Source: Dermanyssus gallinae
Lineage: Eukaryota > Arthropoda > Arachnida > Mesostigmata > Dermanyssidae
Assembly: GCA_003439945.1 (NCBI GenBank)
Contig: QVRM01005406.1
Span: 82,501-146,500 of the forward strand
DNA: 64,000 nucleotides
Reading direction: 5' to 3'
Shown one piece after another: positions 12,531 to 22,000 of the stretch. The position numbers and the translations under genes are program-made. Position 1 is the first letter of the stretch; every line of letters begins with the position of its first letter. The notes under the pieces were generated by a model. It was not told the origin of the DNA, ran no database searches, and saw nothing but the letters and a program-made list of their open reading frames with translations.

Positions 12531-13063
12531 GCATCTGTCGGGGCACATTGTTAAACTGAACTAATCCTGTATAGGGAACTCGTGGCAACACATGCACACG
12601 GAGACAATTATCCACCCCAAAGTGCTAATATAGCACAGTAATATAAAAGCCGACATATAAAAAAAGCATATATATAATGCAACTCATGGACGCTAATGAT
12701 GTAAGGCACTGCTATGAACGCTGCGCCTTTTTCAACACTAAGCGAGAGCTACTGTCTCGGAACCTACGACTGGGGAACTCTCTGACATGCCAAGCCCTTG
12801 AGAAGATTCGCAGAAACTGTCTCCGAAGCAAAAATAACTGTCACGCAAGTTCGAGCAGCCTAAATGGCAAGAAAAAGGGCCAGGTGAAGTAATATTGAGA
12901 AGACAGCAGCGGCCAACCCCCGATAAGGGGCCAAGAGGACAACTGAATGTTAGACTGGGTGTAAGAGTGCCACACTACCGTGGCTTTAACAACGACGCTC
13001 GGTATACATCACGTATTTTACCAGTTACCTGTGTAGAAAAATGTTTATACATTTAATATTGCA
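12528..13063. other. Unassigned intergenic DNA
   Basis: A 71-codon plus frame at 12,677-12,892 is not recognised. Nothing else was seen. Confidence 0.5.
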
Positions 13064-13220
<157 letters not shown>

Positions 13221-13424
13221 GTTTGTTCCGAAGCTTGTTCCGAACAAGTGGAGCAAAGATGTGATCAGGCAATATTTGGGAGTGGTAAATTTCGCTGCTC
13301 GAATCTGGCCACCCAGATTTTCTGGGGGCGGCCCACCCCGCCCGTACTCTTATCCGCGTTGCGTGCATCGTCGTCCTCGTACGTGGTAACGGTTTCAACA
13401 CAATAAACACTCAGCGGCTAGGCA

Positions 13425-13545
13425 AAGAGAGAGAGAGCGCGCAGGAAAGCGGAAGATACAGAGAGAGAGAGCGCACAGGAGAGCGGAAGATACGGAGAGA
13501 GAGAGAGAGAGCGCGCAGGAAAGCGAAAAATACAGAGCGAGAGAA
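13425..13545. repeat. GA-rich minisatellite, about 40-bp unit, three copies
   Basis: The unit is (GA)n followed by GCGCGCAGGAAAGCGGAAGA and TAC. It is repeated three times with changes in GA length and a few substitutions, so it is a microsatellite nested in a longer tandem repeat. Confidence 0.85.
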
Positions 13546-13674
13546 ATCGGCTAGCAAAGATCAAATCCATTTTGCCGAACCCGCTGTATACCAGTATGGC
13601 TTGCACTGGACGGCCCTCAGAAGACCGAGTACCGCCAGATCCACCGTTGACACCGCTGCGACAATAATGACAAC

Positions 13675-13800
13675 CACAATAAAAAAAAAGAAACAACAAC
13701 CACAGCAACAACAACAATAAAAACAAAAACAACAATAAAAACAACAATCACAACAACAGCAATAAAAACAAGAACAACAATAACAACAACACCTCTGAGA
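13675..13800. repeat. CAA/AAC-rich trinucleotide tract
   Basis: Imperfect AACAACAATAA-type repeats. Leu/Val/Phe-rich minus frames over it are repeat translations. Confidence 0.85.
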
Positions 13801-16155
13801 AGACGTCCATAATGGGCCGACATTTCAACGGACATGCATGAAATTTCGCAATTTTGAATGAAGCAAGCAACCGGTCTGAGTCACAGCTCAAATGACTGAA
13901 CGGTAGTGGCCACAGTGGCCAAAGAAGCTCACAGATTTTGCGCTGTGTCGCCGTCGTTTCTCGGCAACATTCTACATGCCGGCTCGTGCAACAGCATTCT
14001 TGACCAATACCCAACAACTATTGCTAATTGGCTGGCTGGAATTAATTCAGTTGATTGATCCAGATTTGTGCAGTTCTTCCTGGAAGGCTCATTGGCGGAT
14101 CTCATCGCCGACACGATGCTTGGCGTGGTCGTTAGCACATACTCGTACAAACAAAACAAGAATACAAACAGCAACAACAAAAAATTTAAAGCGCCCAATT
14201 ATAGTCCACGTGCCAGCATCCAGTCGTTGTTTGGGGATGACCATCTACATATTTTACGTAATTGTTGTTATAATTATTTGTGGTTTTTGTTATTGTCGTT
14301 ATTTGTTTTATGTTGTTAGAAGGTTATACTAAGAAAAATACTGTAAACGACTATTTTGTCTTAATCGATCCAGTATTCCATACATTTGCTGACATAATTT
14401 ACCCTTTCAAGAGTAGTTTTTTAGAAAAGTATGGTCGACCGTGACAGGCAGGACAAACAGGAACCCTCCGGGAAAAAGGTGGGCTGGGAGATGCCTTTTT
14501 ATCTCTTGATCTGCGTTCGTTAGTTGCAGGTCAACTGGTCCCAGAAGCCAGTTGCCGCACTTCGCCCAAAATGAGATGGGTACATGCCAATAAGGTTTAC
14601 TGTGTTGTTTCTGCGGGATGGCAAATGCTATAAATTCATATACAGACCACAAACGCATGGTCGACGGCGAGCGCGACCAAAACCACATAGAAGCACAAAT
14701 AAAATCCTAAGTATGCAAATATTCAGACACAACTAGATAATCATGGAAATGTTGAGAACATTAGGACAGGATTTGTTTCACAGTTTCTTATGCTCAACGG
14801 GCCTATCACAATTATATTACTATTTAAACGTGACACATTTGCTCCTCATAATTATAAGACAATTTGCAATGTGCTTTCAAACAATATCTATTGTAGCTTC
14901 GTTGTGCCAGCTGAGCTTGGCAATACTTCATCTAGTCGGTTAAGTGCATGTCTAGAAGCCTACACATGCTCCTGCACACGGGGCCACCCTGCATCGGCAG
15001 TTAGGGTACCCTCTTCCTGATTACAGTCATGCCTGCTGCTGATCGTTCCTGTGCGGCAGGATCAGCACCACCAGCAGTTATTATTTTAATAATTATTTTC
15101 CTAATTATTACGACATCTGAATCGTCGAAACAGAACTGGTCGAGCTTCGATCACTGACATCACTGCTTCCGCTGTGCTATGCTGTGCGATGCCGCGACTT
15201 GGTCTGACACCCTCAGCTACAGAAGCTGACAGAACTACTGAACCACCGAAATGTTCTGTTGCCAATGACGTATGGGCTGACAGCCCGGATGGATGAGTGA
15301 CAGACACACGCGCTTTGACCAGGTTCATAATAATAAATTCATTATTGTGTTGCTTTTGTTTCTAGCGACAACCGTTATTACTACGTTTATTACAGCAGCA
15401 TTAAATTTGCGATTGCGGTTGTACTAGTTCTCGTGTCTGTCACTGCCGTCACGTGTCGTTACACATACCTCCTGATGGAGGCAAACTGTCATGTCTTTAA
15501 AATAAACACTTTGTATGTGGAATCCAACAAATTCTGCTCATTCATGGTTGCTTCCACGATACGATGAACACAGACGGTCCTCGTGCAAACACGGATAAAA
15601 AAAAACTGTACCCGTGTATGTAAGTGAGGTGCTTGTGTGGGCATATGCATTGATGTGTGCACTGGGCAAGTACAGTAAATTAAAGCTAAAACTAGATTTG
15701 ACGGTGTTCCGGCCAACAATCGCAGCAGACAAAAACGTCCTTCACTGTAACTCACTGTTATTGCTGTTTTCATATTTACCGAGATGACACAGAACAGTGT
15801 ACTTGACCGTCACAGACAAAATAAGATGCACTAGGTAAACCTTAAGTGGATTTAAATCAGATTCGTTCGATTTCCCCGAAGACAGTAGACCTATAGACAG
15901 TAGCAACAACAGCAAAAACCACAACAACAACATTATCTATAATCAGAATCATATGATTGTAAAGATCGTTCTTTGATAGCTGCACGTTTATGTCAGACGA
16001 ACTGGTATTTGCATGGTATTTCCGCTTTCTTCGTTTCTTGGATTCTTTTTTTGCTATAGGCTATACGTTGCACCAATTATTCGAAAAATATCTTGGACAA
16101 GTCCTAGTAACAAATTTGTTTGCATCATATTGTTTGTGTGTGTGTATGTATGTTG
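13801..16155. other. Unassigned intergenic DNA
   Basis: No gene recognised. Minus frames at 14,407-14,688 and 15,101-15,328 and plus frames at 14,743-15,020 have no motif I know. A short (TG)n run lies at about 16,131-16,150, beside the NusB-like insertion. Confidence 0.5.
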
Positions 16156-16419
16156 TAGTGTTGAGGTCGCCATCAAATTTACTCTGGAAAGAGGCCATGT
16201 TGATTTTAGATAAGGCTCTACCATTTTATCATATCGATTGCCATTTTCCATTATTCTGCTTGATAATTTACTGAACAAATCGTGATCAAATTTTTCACAT
16301 TCAAATATGTTCATCAAGAGAGCTACGTAATCATCCAGAGTAAAAATTCTCCTGGTTTTGCCATAACGAAGATCTTTAATGATACCGTTGTCTATCAATT
16401 GATCAGAACTATCACACAA
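16156..16419 (-). pseudogene. Fragment resembling C-terminal half of bacterial NusB (possible Wolbachia-type insertion)
   Basis: An 88-codon minus-strand frame with no ATG at its start and an in-frame stop just upstream. Its second half reads FDHDLFSKLSSRIMENG, NRYDKMVEPYLKSTWPLSR and VNLMATSTL. This matches, without gaps over about 44 residues, the pattern of NusB antitermination factors of Alphaproteobacteria: D--F at the start of one helix, a D--I/M position before the next, then the WPLSR signature followed by a helix. NusB binds boxA RNA with S10 in bacterial transcription. The last helix (AILRA-YEL in the family) is missing, and the sequence runs into a CA/GT repeat, so the fragment is truncated. 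Codon use is strongly AT-ending (GAT, AAA, ATA, TTA). Nuclear insertions of Wolbachia DNA are common in arthropods. Transfer is inferred from similarity; chance resemblance is not excluded. Confidence 0.6.
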
Positions 16420-16793
16420 GTTAAATTAATTAGCAAGCCTAGACGGACGCCTCACTAAGGTGTAAGACCGTGAGGACGTGCAAACCACTTAACTGTTAAT
16501 TAAGTACGGCGTACTACAGGAGTCGCCTTTTGCCGCCTCCCGCGTGGCTGAACATCGCTGCCGGATTTAGCATGCAGCGCCTCACCATACGCACGCTGCA
16601 TAACAGTGCCCCTACATAATCCGCTGAGCGGCACATGAGTGCAACACGTACAGTTGGCATATTCTGATACTTTTTCATTTCAATACAAAATAACCTTTGC
16701 TGGAGTTAAGACGGCAACGTACGCTTACTTAGCTAAATGTGGCCTTATAATAATGAGAGAGAAGAAAAAAGTAAGAGTGAACAAAAATAGAAA

Positions 16794-16796
<3 letters not shown>

Positions 16797-16862
<66 letters not shown>
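16797..16862. repeat. (TA)n microsatellite at mariner insertion site
   Basis: About 65 bases of TA directly abut the left end of the mariner copy, and TA-rich DNA also follows its right end (18,150-18,170). Confidence 0.95.
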
Positions 16863-16865
<3 letters not shown>

Positions 16866-18149
16866 GTAGTTCAATAAGTTCTTAGAATGAGCTTTTTAGA
16901 ATTCGAATTTTGGTGCGCTTCCACCGCTATTAGGAACTGCAACTTTTCGACTGCCAGCAGTCAAAATATTATGGTGATTGGCCATTGCGATTTCGTTTGA
17001 TCGCTTTTCCCGTGCAACGTATCGGCGTGATTTTAAAAAATGGAGAAAAAAGAGTTTCGAGTGGTTATCAAGCATTTGATTTCAAAGGTTGGAATGCGAC
17101 CCAAGTGAAAACTGAGTTAGACGAGGTGTACGGTGACTCTGCGCCATGTTTTGCCACTGTTTCCAACTGGATTAATGAGTTAAAAAGAGGTCGCAGGAGC
17201 ACCGGGATGAACTACGTTCAAAACGCCCAAAAACGGCAACTGATTAGGAAAACGTGGAAAAGGTGCGGAAAATCGTTGCCGCAGATAAGCGAGTGAACAT
17301 TAGGGAGATAGCGGAGGCCTTGGGGATCAGTTTGGGTAGTGTGCATTTTGTCCTGCACGAAAACTTGAAGATGAAAGAGCTCAGAGAAAAATGACTGCCG
17401 CATTTGCTCAACCAAGGCCAAAAAAACGCGCCTGTTTTCGCTTCACAGCGAAATTTGGCCAAGATGTCGAACAATCCGTCGGATTTTTGGCGCAGATTCA
17501 TGACCGTCGATGAAAGCTGGGTCCATCACTACACTCCCGAGACCCAAGAAGCATCTTGCCAATGGTGTGCACCTGATGAAGGACCTCCGAAGAGGGTGCG
17601 GACAACGGCATTGACCGGAAAGGTGATGGCTACAGTTTTTAAGACCAACGTAGAATAATGCTGGTCGACTACCTTGAGAGCGGTAAAACAATCACAGGAG
17701 AATATTAGGTAAGACAGTTAGACTGCCTTTAGCAAGAACTCATCGTGAAACGGCCCGCTTTGCAGAAGAAGGTTGTCCTGTTTCACCAGGCCAATGCTCC
17801 TGCACACAAGTCCCGGCAAGCATCGGCAAAACTGGCCCAACTGAGGTTCGAACTTATTGAACAACCTTCCTATTCTCCAGACCTGGCCCCCTCTGATTAT
17901 TTCCTCTTCGGACATTTGAAGAATAGTCTCGGTGGAAAGCGTTTTTCCAGCAATGAAGAGGTTAAGGCTGCTGTCAATGCCTATTTTCAGTCTAAAGACG
18001 CGGAATTCTACTTAAGAGGTATAAAATCTCTGAAATCTTGGTGGGAAAAGTGTATTGAGCATCTCGGGGAGTATATCGAATAAGATAAATTTAAAAACAT
18101 GATTTGAAAAATTCTTGATTTTCATTCTAAGAACTTATTGAACTACCTG
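16863..18149 (+). mobile_element. mariner (Tc1/mariner) DNA transposon, copy 1, full length but inactive
   Basis: The 1,287-bp element begins CAGGTAGTTCAATAAGTTCT and ends with the reverse complement of that sequence. The terminal inverted repeats of about 28 bp (16,863-16,890 and 18,122-18,149) appear perfect. TA dinucleotides flank both ends, as expected for TA target duplication, and the insertion is inside a (TA)n tract. Length and terminal structure are typical of mariner. A second, very similar copy is at 41,294-42,583. Confidence 0.93.
17040..18083 (+). pseudogene. mariner transposase, DD34D type, broken (copy 1)
   Basis: The ATG at 17,040 opens MEKKEFRVVIKH and the last residues before TAA at 18,081 are WEKCIEHLGEYIE. 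Recognisable parts in order are the N-terminal helix-turn-helix region (GWNATQVKTELDEVYGDSAP), IAEALGISLGSVHFVLHENL, VDESWVHHYTPE with the first catalytic Asp, NAPAHKS, and YSPDLAPSDYFLF with the third Asp. The spacing from the second to the third catalytic position is 34 residues. The frame is interrupted by a 1-base deletion near 17,075, a shift near 17,205, a TGA at about 17,392, a shift near 17,643, stops at about 17,706 and 17,730, and others. The second catalytic position reads FHQANAPAHKS where copy 2 has FHQDNAPAHKS, so an essential Asp is Ala. It cannot make active transposase. Confidence 0.93.
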
Positions 18150-18171
18150 TATATATTTATATATATATACG

Positions 18172-19111
18172 CGTTTAACAGTCTGCCGTGGAAAGGGATT
18201 TTAAGCACCCTAGTGAGAAAAGCGGTCCCTTCATTTCTCGTAAGAGCCGTTACGGGATACTTAGAGGACAGAACAGTTTTTAACGGCACAGTGGAGATAG
18301 ACATGACTGCAGGACTTATGTCTTGGGTTTTTTTTTTTTTATCTCAGGGTCAACCCTGGGACCCCTGGTCTGGAACATAACATATGACGACGTCCTGAGA
18401 CAAGAAATTCCACAGGGAGTAGAAATGATTGCGTTTGCGGATAACTTGGTCATAATTTATCAAGCAAAAACAGAAGAAGAATTAGAATTAAAGACAAACA
18501 TGGCTCTCTGGTCGACGAAGAGATGGATGGATAGCGCTGGGCTACAGCTTGCCCCCGAAAAGAGCGAGGGCATCCTTCTGACTGGCAGGAAAGGAGTAGA
18601 CAGCATGTGAGTGATGGTGGCGGGCCAGGCAATCAAGCAAGTAACAGAGGCCAAATATCTTAGTGTCCCACTAGACAAGGGTCTTAGGGGGACAAATCAC
18701 ATTAAGAAGTGTACGGGCAAGGCGGCTAACGCGATAGGCAAGATCCTGCCAAACTCACACGGGCCGCGGGAGTGCCGGCGACGATTACTGATGTCAGTTA
18801 CCGAGTCAATTGCACTTTTCGCGGCGCCAGTCTGGCTGCAGAACACCTTGAAAACGAGGACGGCAAGAACGGCCTTAAGAAGCACGCAGAGAACAGCGGC
18901 GCTTAGGATCCTGCAGGCCTACCGCACGGTTAGCACGGACGCAGCTCTGGTTCTGGCTGGTTCCCCATCTTGGGACTTGATAGTGAATGAAAGGAAAAGG
19001 ATGTGGGAAGGAGGGTCTAAGTCTACGAGGGTCTTAGCTAGAGCAGGAAATTTTGTGATACCAAGAAGAGTTAGCAAAATCATTTTATTGTATATGGAGT
19101 TTCTGCTCTAG
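18172..19111 (+). pseudogene. R1-like non-LTR reverse transcriptase fragment, 5' and 3' truncated
   Basis: Plus-strand frames read NAFNSLPWKGIL (motif A region), then a frame change at the T13 run near 18,330. They continue with STLGPLVWNI (motif B, 'PQGS-LGP-LWN'), MIAFADNLVII (motif C, FADN instead of F/YADD), LAPEKSEGILLTGRK, an in-frame TGA at 18,608, and then AKYLSVPLDKGL and AAPVWLQNTL typical of R1-clade C-terminal regions. It begins abruptly in TA-rich DNA right after the mariner copy and stops near 19,105 without a tail. The changed catalytic motif, the stop and the frameshift show it is dead. Confidence 0.85.
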
Positions 19112-19811
19112 CTAAGAGCATATTCCAGACGATGTAGAAATTTCTTTGAAAAGCGCCGGTGTGCTTGGTTTTCAATTGAGCAATGCGTTTTCTTACAATC
19201 GTGCATTTTATAAACTTATGTCGGACAGCCTACCTAAAAGCATAGCTTAGAAACATACTTATCTCACTCTGATACAAAACATTTCCTCTCCTCCTTTCTA
19301 TTGACATAAATAATTTTTTTTACCGAGCTTGACTTGACCTCAGAGCTTTAGATGAGATTTTCCGGACACCCTGTATATATATATATATACATTTGTCTTG
19401 TGAATAAAATTTGCGGAGTTGGGAAAACCCTCGAATAGAAAAAGAGACTGACAAGACCAAGGGGTTATTTTTAGTGCCTCTGGTGACGCTCGTCATGTGA
19501 TGGTAGAGATGCCTGTGGCGCGACAGCGTGTACATGCCACATCCTTCTCGCGCACCCGATTAGGTGTACATGAGCTCACTTCGGAAGAGAATGACAGCAA
19601 CAGCAGAGCAGCACAATGCTCAATCAGATTCGGCAGAACCGCGCTGTAAATAATGTTGTGTGTCGGTGACATGTCTTCATCATTGACTAAACATTGGTCT
19701 CATTGGTGTTTATAAGGATCGAGTTTTTGTTACTCTTTTGGTCGTCTCATTCGGATAGAACTGGAAGTGCTTTCTAGTTTCGATCATAATAATTAAGTAT
19801 ATATATATACA
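19112..19811. other. Unassigned intergenic DNA
   Basis: No gene. GGACACCCTG at 19,364-19,373 directly followed by (TA)n looks like one terminal repeat of a TA-targeting transposon (it reads CAGGGTGTCC on the minus strand), but no partner end was seen. Confidence 0.5.
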
Positions 19812-19849
19812 TCCCGGCTTGTTCTTAGACCGGTTTGTTCATTAAATCA
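19812..19849 (+). repeat. Left edge of the 17-bp satellite array, cut off by a retrotransposon
   Basis: CCCGGCTTGTTCTTAGACC and the next half unit are the same type as the big array starting at 24,941. The two parts become continuous if the element between them (19,850-24,940) and one target-site copy are removed. 19,836-19,849 (TGTTCATTAAATCA) is the left target-site duplication. Confidence 0.85.
19836..19849 (+). repeat. Target-site duplication, left copy
   Basis: TGTTCATTAAATCA, identical to 24,941-24,954 on the other side of the retrotransposon. Confidence 0.88.
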
Positions 19850-20467
19850 TGTTCATACTAAGTTGTCGTGTTTTCGTAACAGTGCGTAAAATTGTTGCTA
19901 TTTCAGTGGTTAGTAAGTGTTTCTAAAGTGAATCTATACCGTAACGAATAGTGTGCAGGTTAAGTCTCTCTAGACAATATCTACATCTTATACTACCTGG
20001 AAACCGGCGCTTTCACATTCATAATCGGACTTTCAATCATCATCATCAGCATCATCAGTGTGTATTATCTACCATCTACAACCCAACTACCGCCTTCAGC
20101 GCTCTCATCATTAGTGCACCGTTCACCAGTTAGTTGTTACTCATAGTCGGCATCATCACCACCACAGCCACCATCACTATCAACACCCAGTACTACAATA
20201 CCTCACCATCAAGTACCATCTTAAGCATTATCGTCACTAGCACATCTTCATCGTCATCATCACTCATTCCAGCTGATTAATCTTTTCGTGGCGTTTCGAA
20301 TTAACAACGTCACCGCCAGTGTCAGTTGTTTATTTACATTCCATAAAGGGTGGGCTGGTTAAGAAGGGATCGTTCCCGGTCACACAGGTGTCGTAGTCTA
20401 AGTGGCAACGCCGCTATCTACGCACTTGACGAACCGGGTTCAAATCCTTTTTTTTTTTTTTTTTGAA

Positions 20468-22000
20468 ATGCCGTTGAAACGCACTCCACCGCGTAAGCGC
20501 CATGATAGTGAGGCGCCGGATTTGCCGGCATCAGTGTCAACAGATCGCCGGTCAAATGAATCCATCGCTGGAATCATGGAGACAGACGATCGCGCAACTC
20601 GCGTTGCTGGAGGACGAGAAAAGCGCGCTGCATCGAGCCCCATCGAGGATGTGCGAGTGAAAGATTGCCGTGTATCGCATGAAGATTCCCCCCATTCAAG
20701 CGCAGACGTACAGAGCGAAGCAGAAAAAGAAGTACAGTGTGATAAGGAGGGTGAACCTGATGATACAGGGTTTATTACCGTGCACCGCCATAAAAGATCG
20801 CAGGCCCCAAAGGTGGTTGTGACCAGGCAAGAGGCAGTGATATTTTCTGCCGGCGGCGAAGAGCTACAGAATAATTTCAACAAGGTCTGTGACTATATTG
20901 TGGGCCATGTCAAGGGGAAAATCGAAGAACCCCGCTTTACGAAAACTGGAGAGCTTGTCATTGTTGTTGATGCTGAAGAGGATAGGGGCACCTTGCTGTC
21001 ACTGCAAGAGCTAGCGGGTGTTAAAGTATCTGCCAGAATAAGTGGAGGGCGCTCTTCTGTCAAAGGCAAAATATCCGGTGTGCACCCGTCAATCTCAGAA
21101 GCTACCATCCTATCTGCACTAAGATCATTAGGAGTAACCGAGGTAGCTCGAGTTAAAACCAAAAATCCGATGACCAACGTTGTATCAGCAACTGAACACG
21201 TAATCTTAACATTTACTGGCAATCACTTTCCATCGGAAATACGCTTGGGCCTAAAGAAGCATGGGGTTGTGTTATACTGCGATCCAATGCAGTGTTTTAG
21301 ATGCTACAGCATGGATCACTTTGCCGCAGATTGCAAGGTTTCGAAGCCAAAATGTAGAAGATGTGGCTCGCTAGAACATCTTAGGAGAGATTGCAAGGCT
21401 CAGGCCAAATGTTGCCTATGCAGCGGCGAGCATGAAGCCACGTGGGGTTCGTGCCCCGTACGATTGAGCCGTATAGAAATGTTGAAGCGGGGCTTTCGGA
21501 ATGTTATTCAGAGGCAACCTGACGCTCCAACTCTACCACTTTGCGCCCCCGTAGAGTACGTTCAACCGTCTGATAACTTTTCGAAGCGCAGCTGGTCATC
21601 TGTGGTAAAGAATGGTACGAAGGTGAACAACGACACAATGAACACTCGAGAAGTTGGACAGTCAAAGTCGAAACCTGTGGAAATAAGCGAAAAAGCGTTG
21701 CCTTCAATGGACATAGCTGCAGATCTTGTACAAGGTTTACTAGACAAGGTTGTCCCCTGTATCATCAAAGCGGTTCAAACAGCGGTAACCAGTGTATTTG
21801 AAAAGTTGTTTCCCTCTCTGCTCTGTAGGGCAACCGCAGAAGAGATGGGTGGTGACTTGAGCAAAGCCACTGGAGCTACTTCCCTTGAAAAAACCTTGCA
21901 ACACTCTATTGAAGCCTCCTTGCGCGATGCACTTTGCACGCTATCATGTAACCAAGGTGTAAAGACGAGCAAGCGCGACAGGCCTCCTGGAGGCTCCTGA
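20468..22000 (+). CDS. Retrotransposon ORF1: nucleic-acid-binding gag-like protein with three zinc knuckles
   Basis: Start chosen at ATG 20,468 (context GAAATGC), just after a T19 run; the frame is open further upstream but without ATG. The product is about 510 residues. The N-terminal 100 residues are charged and low complexity (rich in Arg, Glu, Ser). A middle region of about 200 residues (from about residue 120) may hold an RNA-binding fold. About residues 275-330 contain three Cys-His knuckles: CFRCYSMDHFAADC, CRRCGSLEHLRRDC and CCLCSGEHEATWGSC. Such proteins coat the element RNA in the cytoplasm and form the particle that carries the reverse transcriptase. It ends at TGA 21,998-22,000, and the downstream ORF2 is in exactly the same frame. 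No internal break was seen. Confidence 0.88.
   Translation: MPLKRTPPRKRHDSEAPDLPASVSTDRRSNESIAGIMETDDRATRVAGGREKRAASSPIEDVRVKDCRVSHEDSPHSSADVQSEAEKEVQCDKEGEPDDTGFITVHRHKRSQAPKVVVTRQEAVIFSAGGEELQNNFNKVCDYIVGHVKGKIEEPRFTKTGELVIVVDAEEDRGTLLSLQELAGVKVSARISGGRSSVKGKISGVHPSISEATILSALRSLGVTEVARVKTKNPMTNVVSATEHVILTFTGNHFPSEIRLGLKKHGVVLYCDPMQCFRCYSMDHFAADCKVSKPKCRRCGSLEHLRRDCKAQAKCCLCSGEHEATWGSCPVRLSRIEMLKRGFRNVIQRQPDAPTLPLCAPVEYVQPSDNFSKRSWSSVVKNGTKVNNDTMNTREVGQSKSKPVEISEKALPSMDIAADLVQGLLDKVVPCIIKAVQTAVTSVFEKLFPSLLCRATAEEMGGDLSKATGATSLEKTLQHSIEASLRDALCTLSCNQGVKTSKRDRPPGGS

Noticed and set aside
20440..20883. Minus-strand frame opposite retrotransposon ORF1 and similar antisense frames
   Set aside because: They show no motif and lie opposite a coding frame with clear zinc knuckles.
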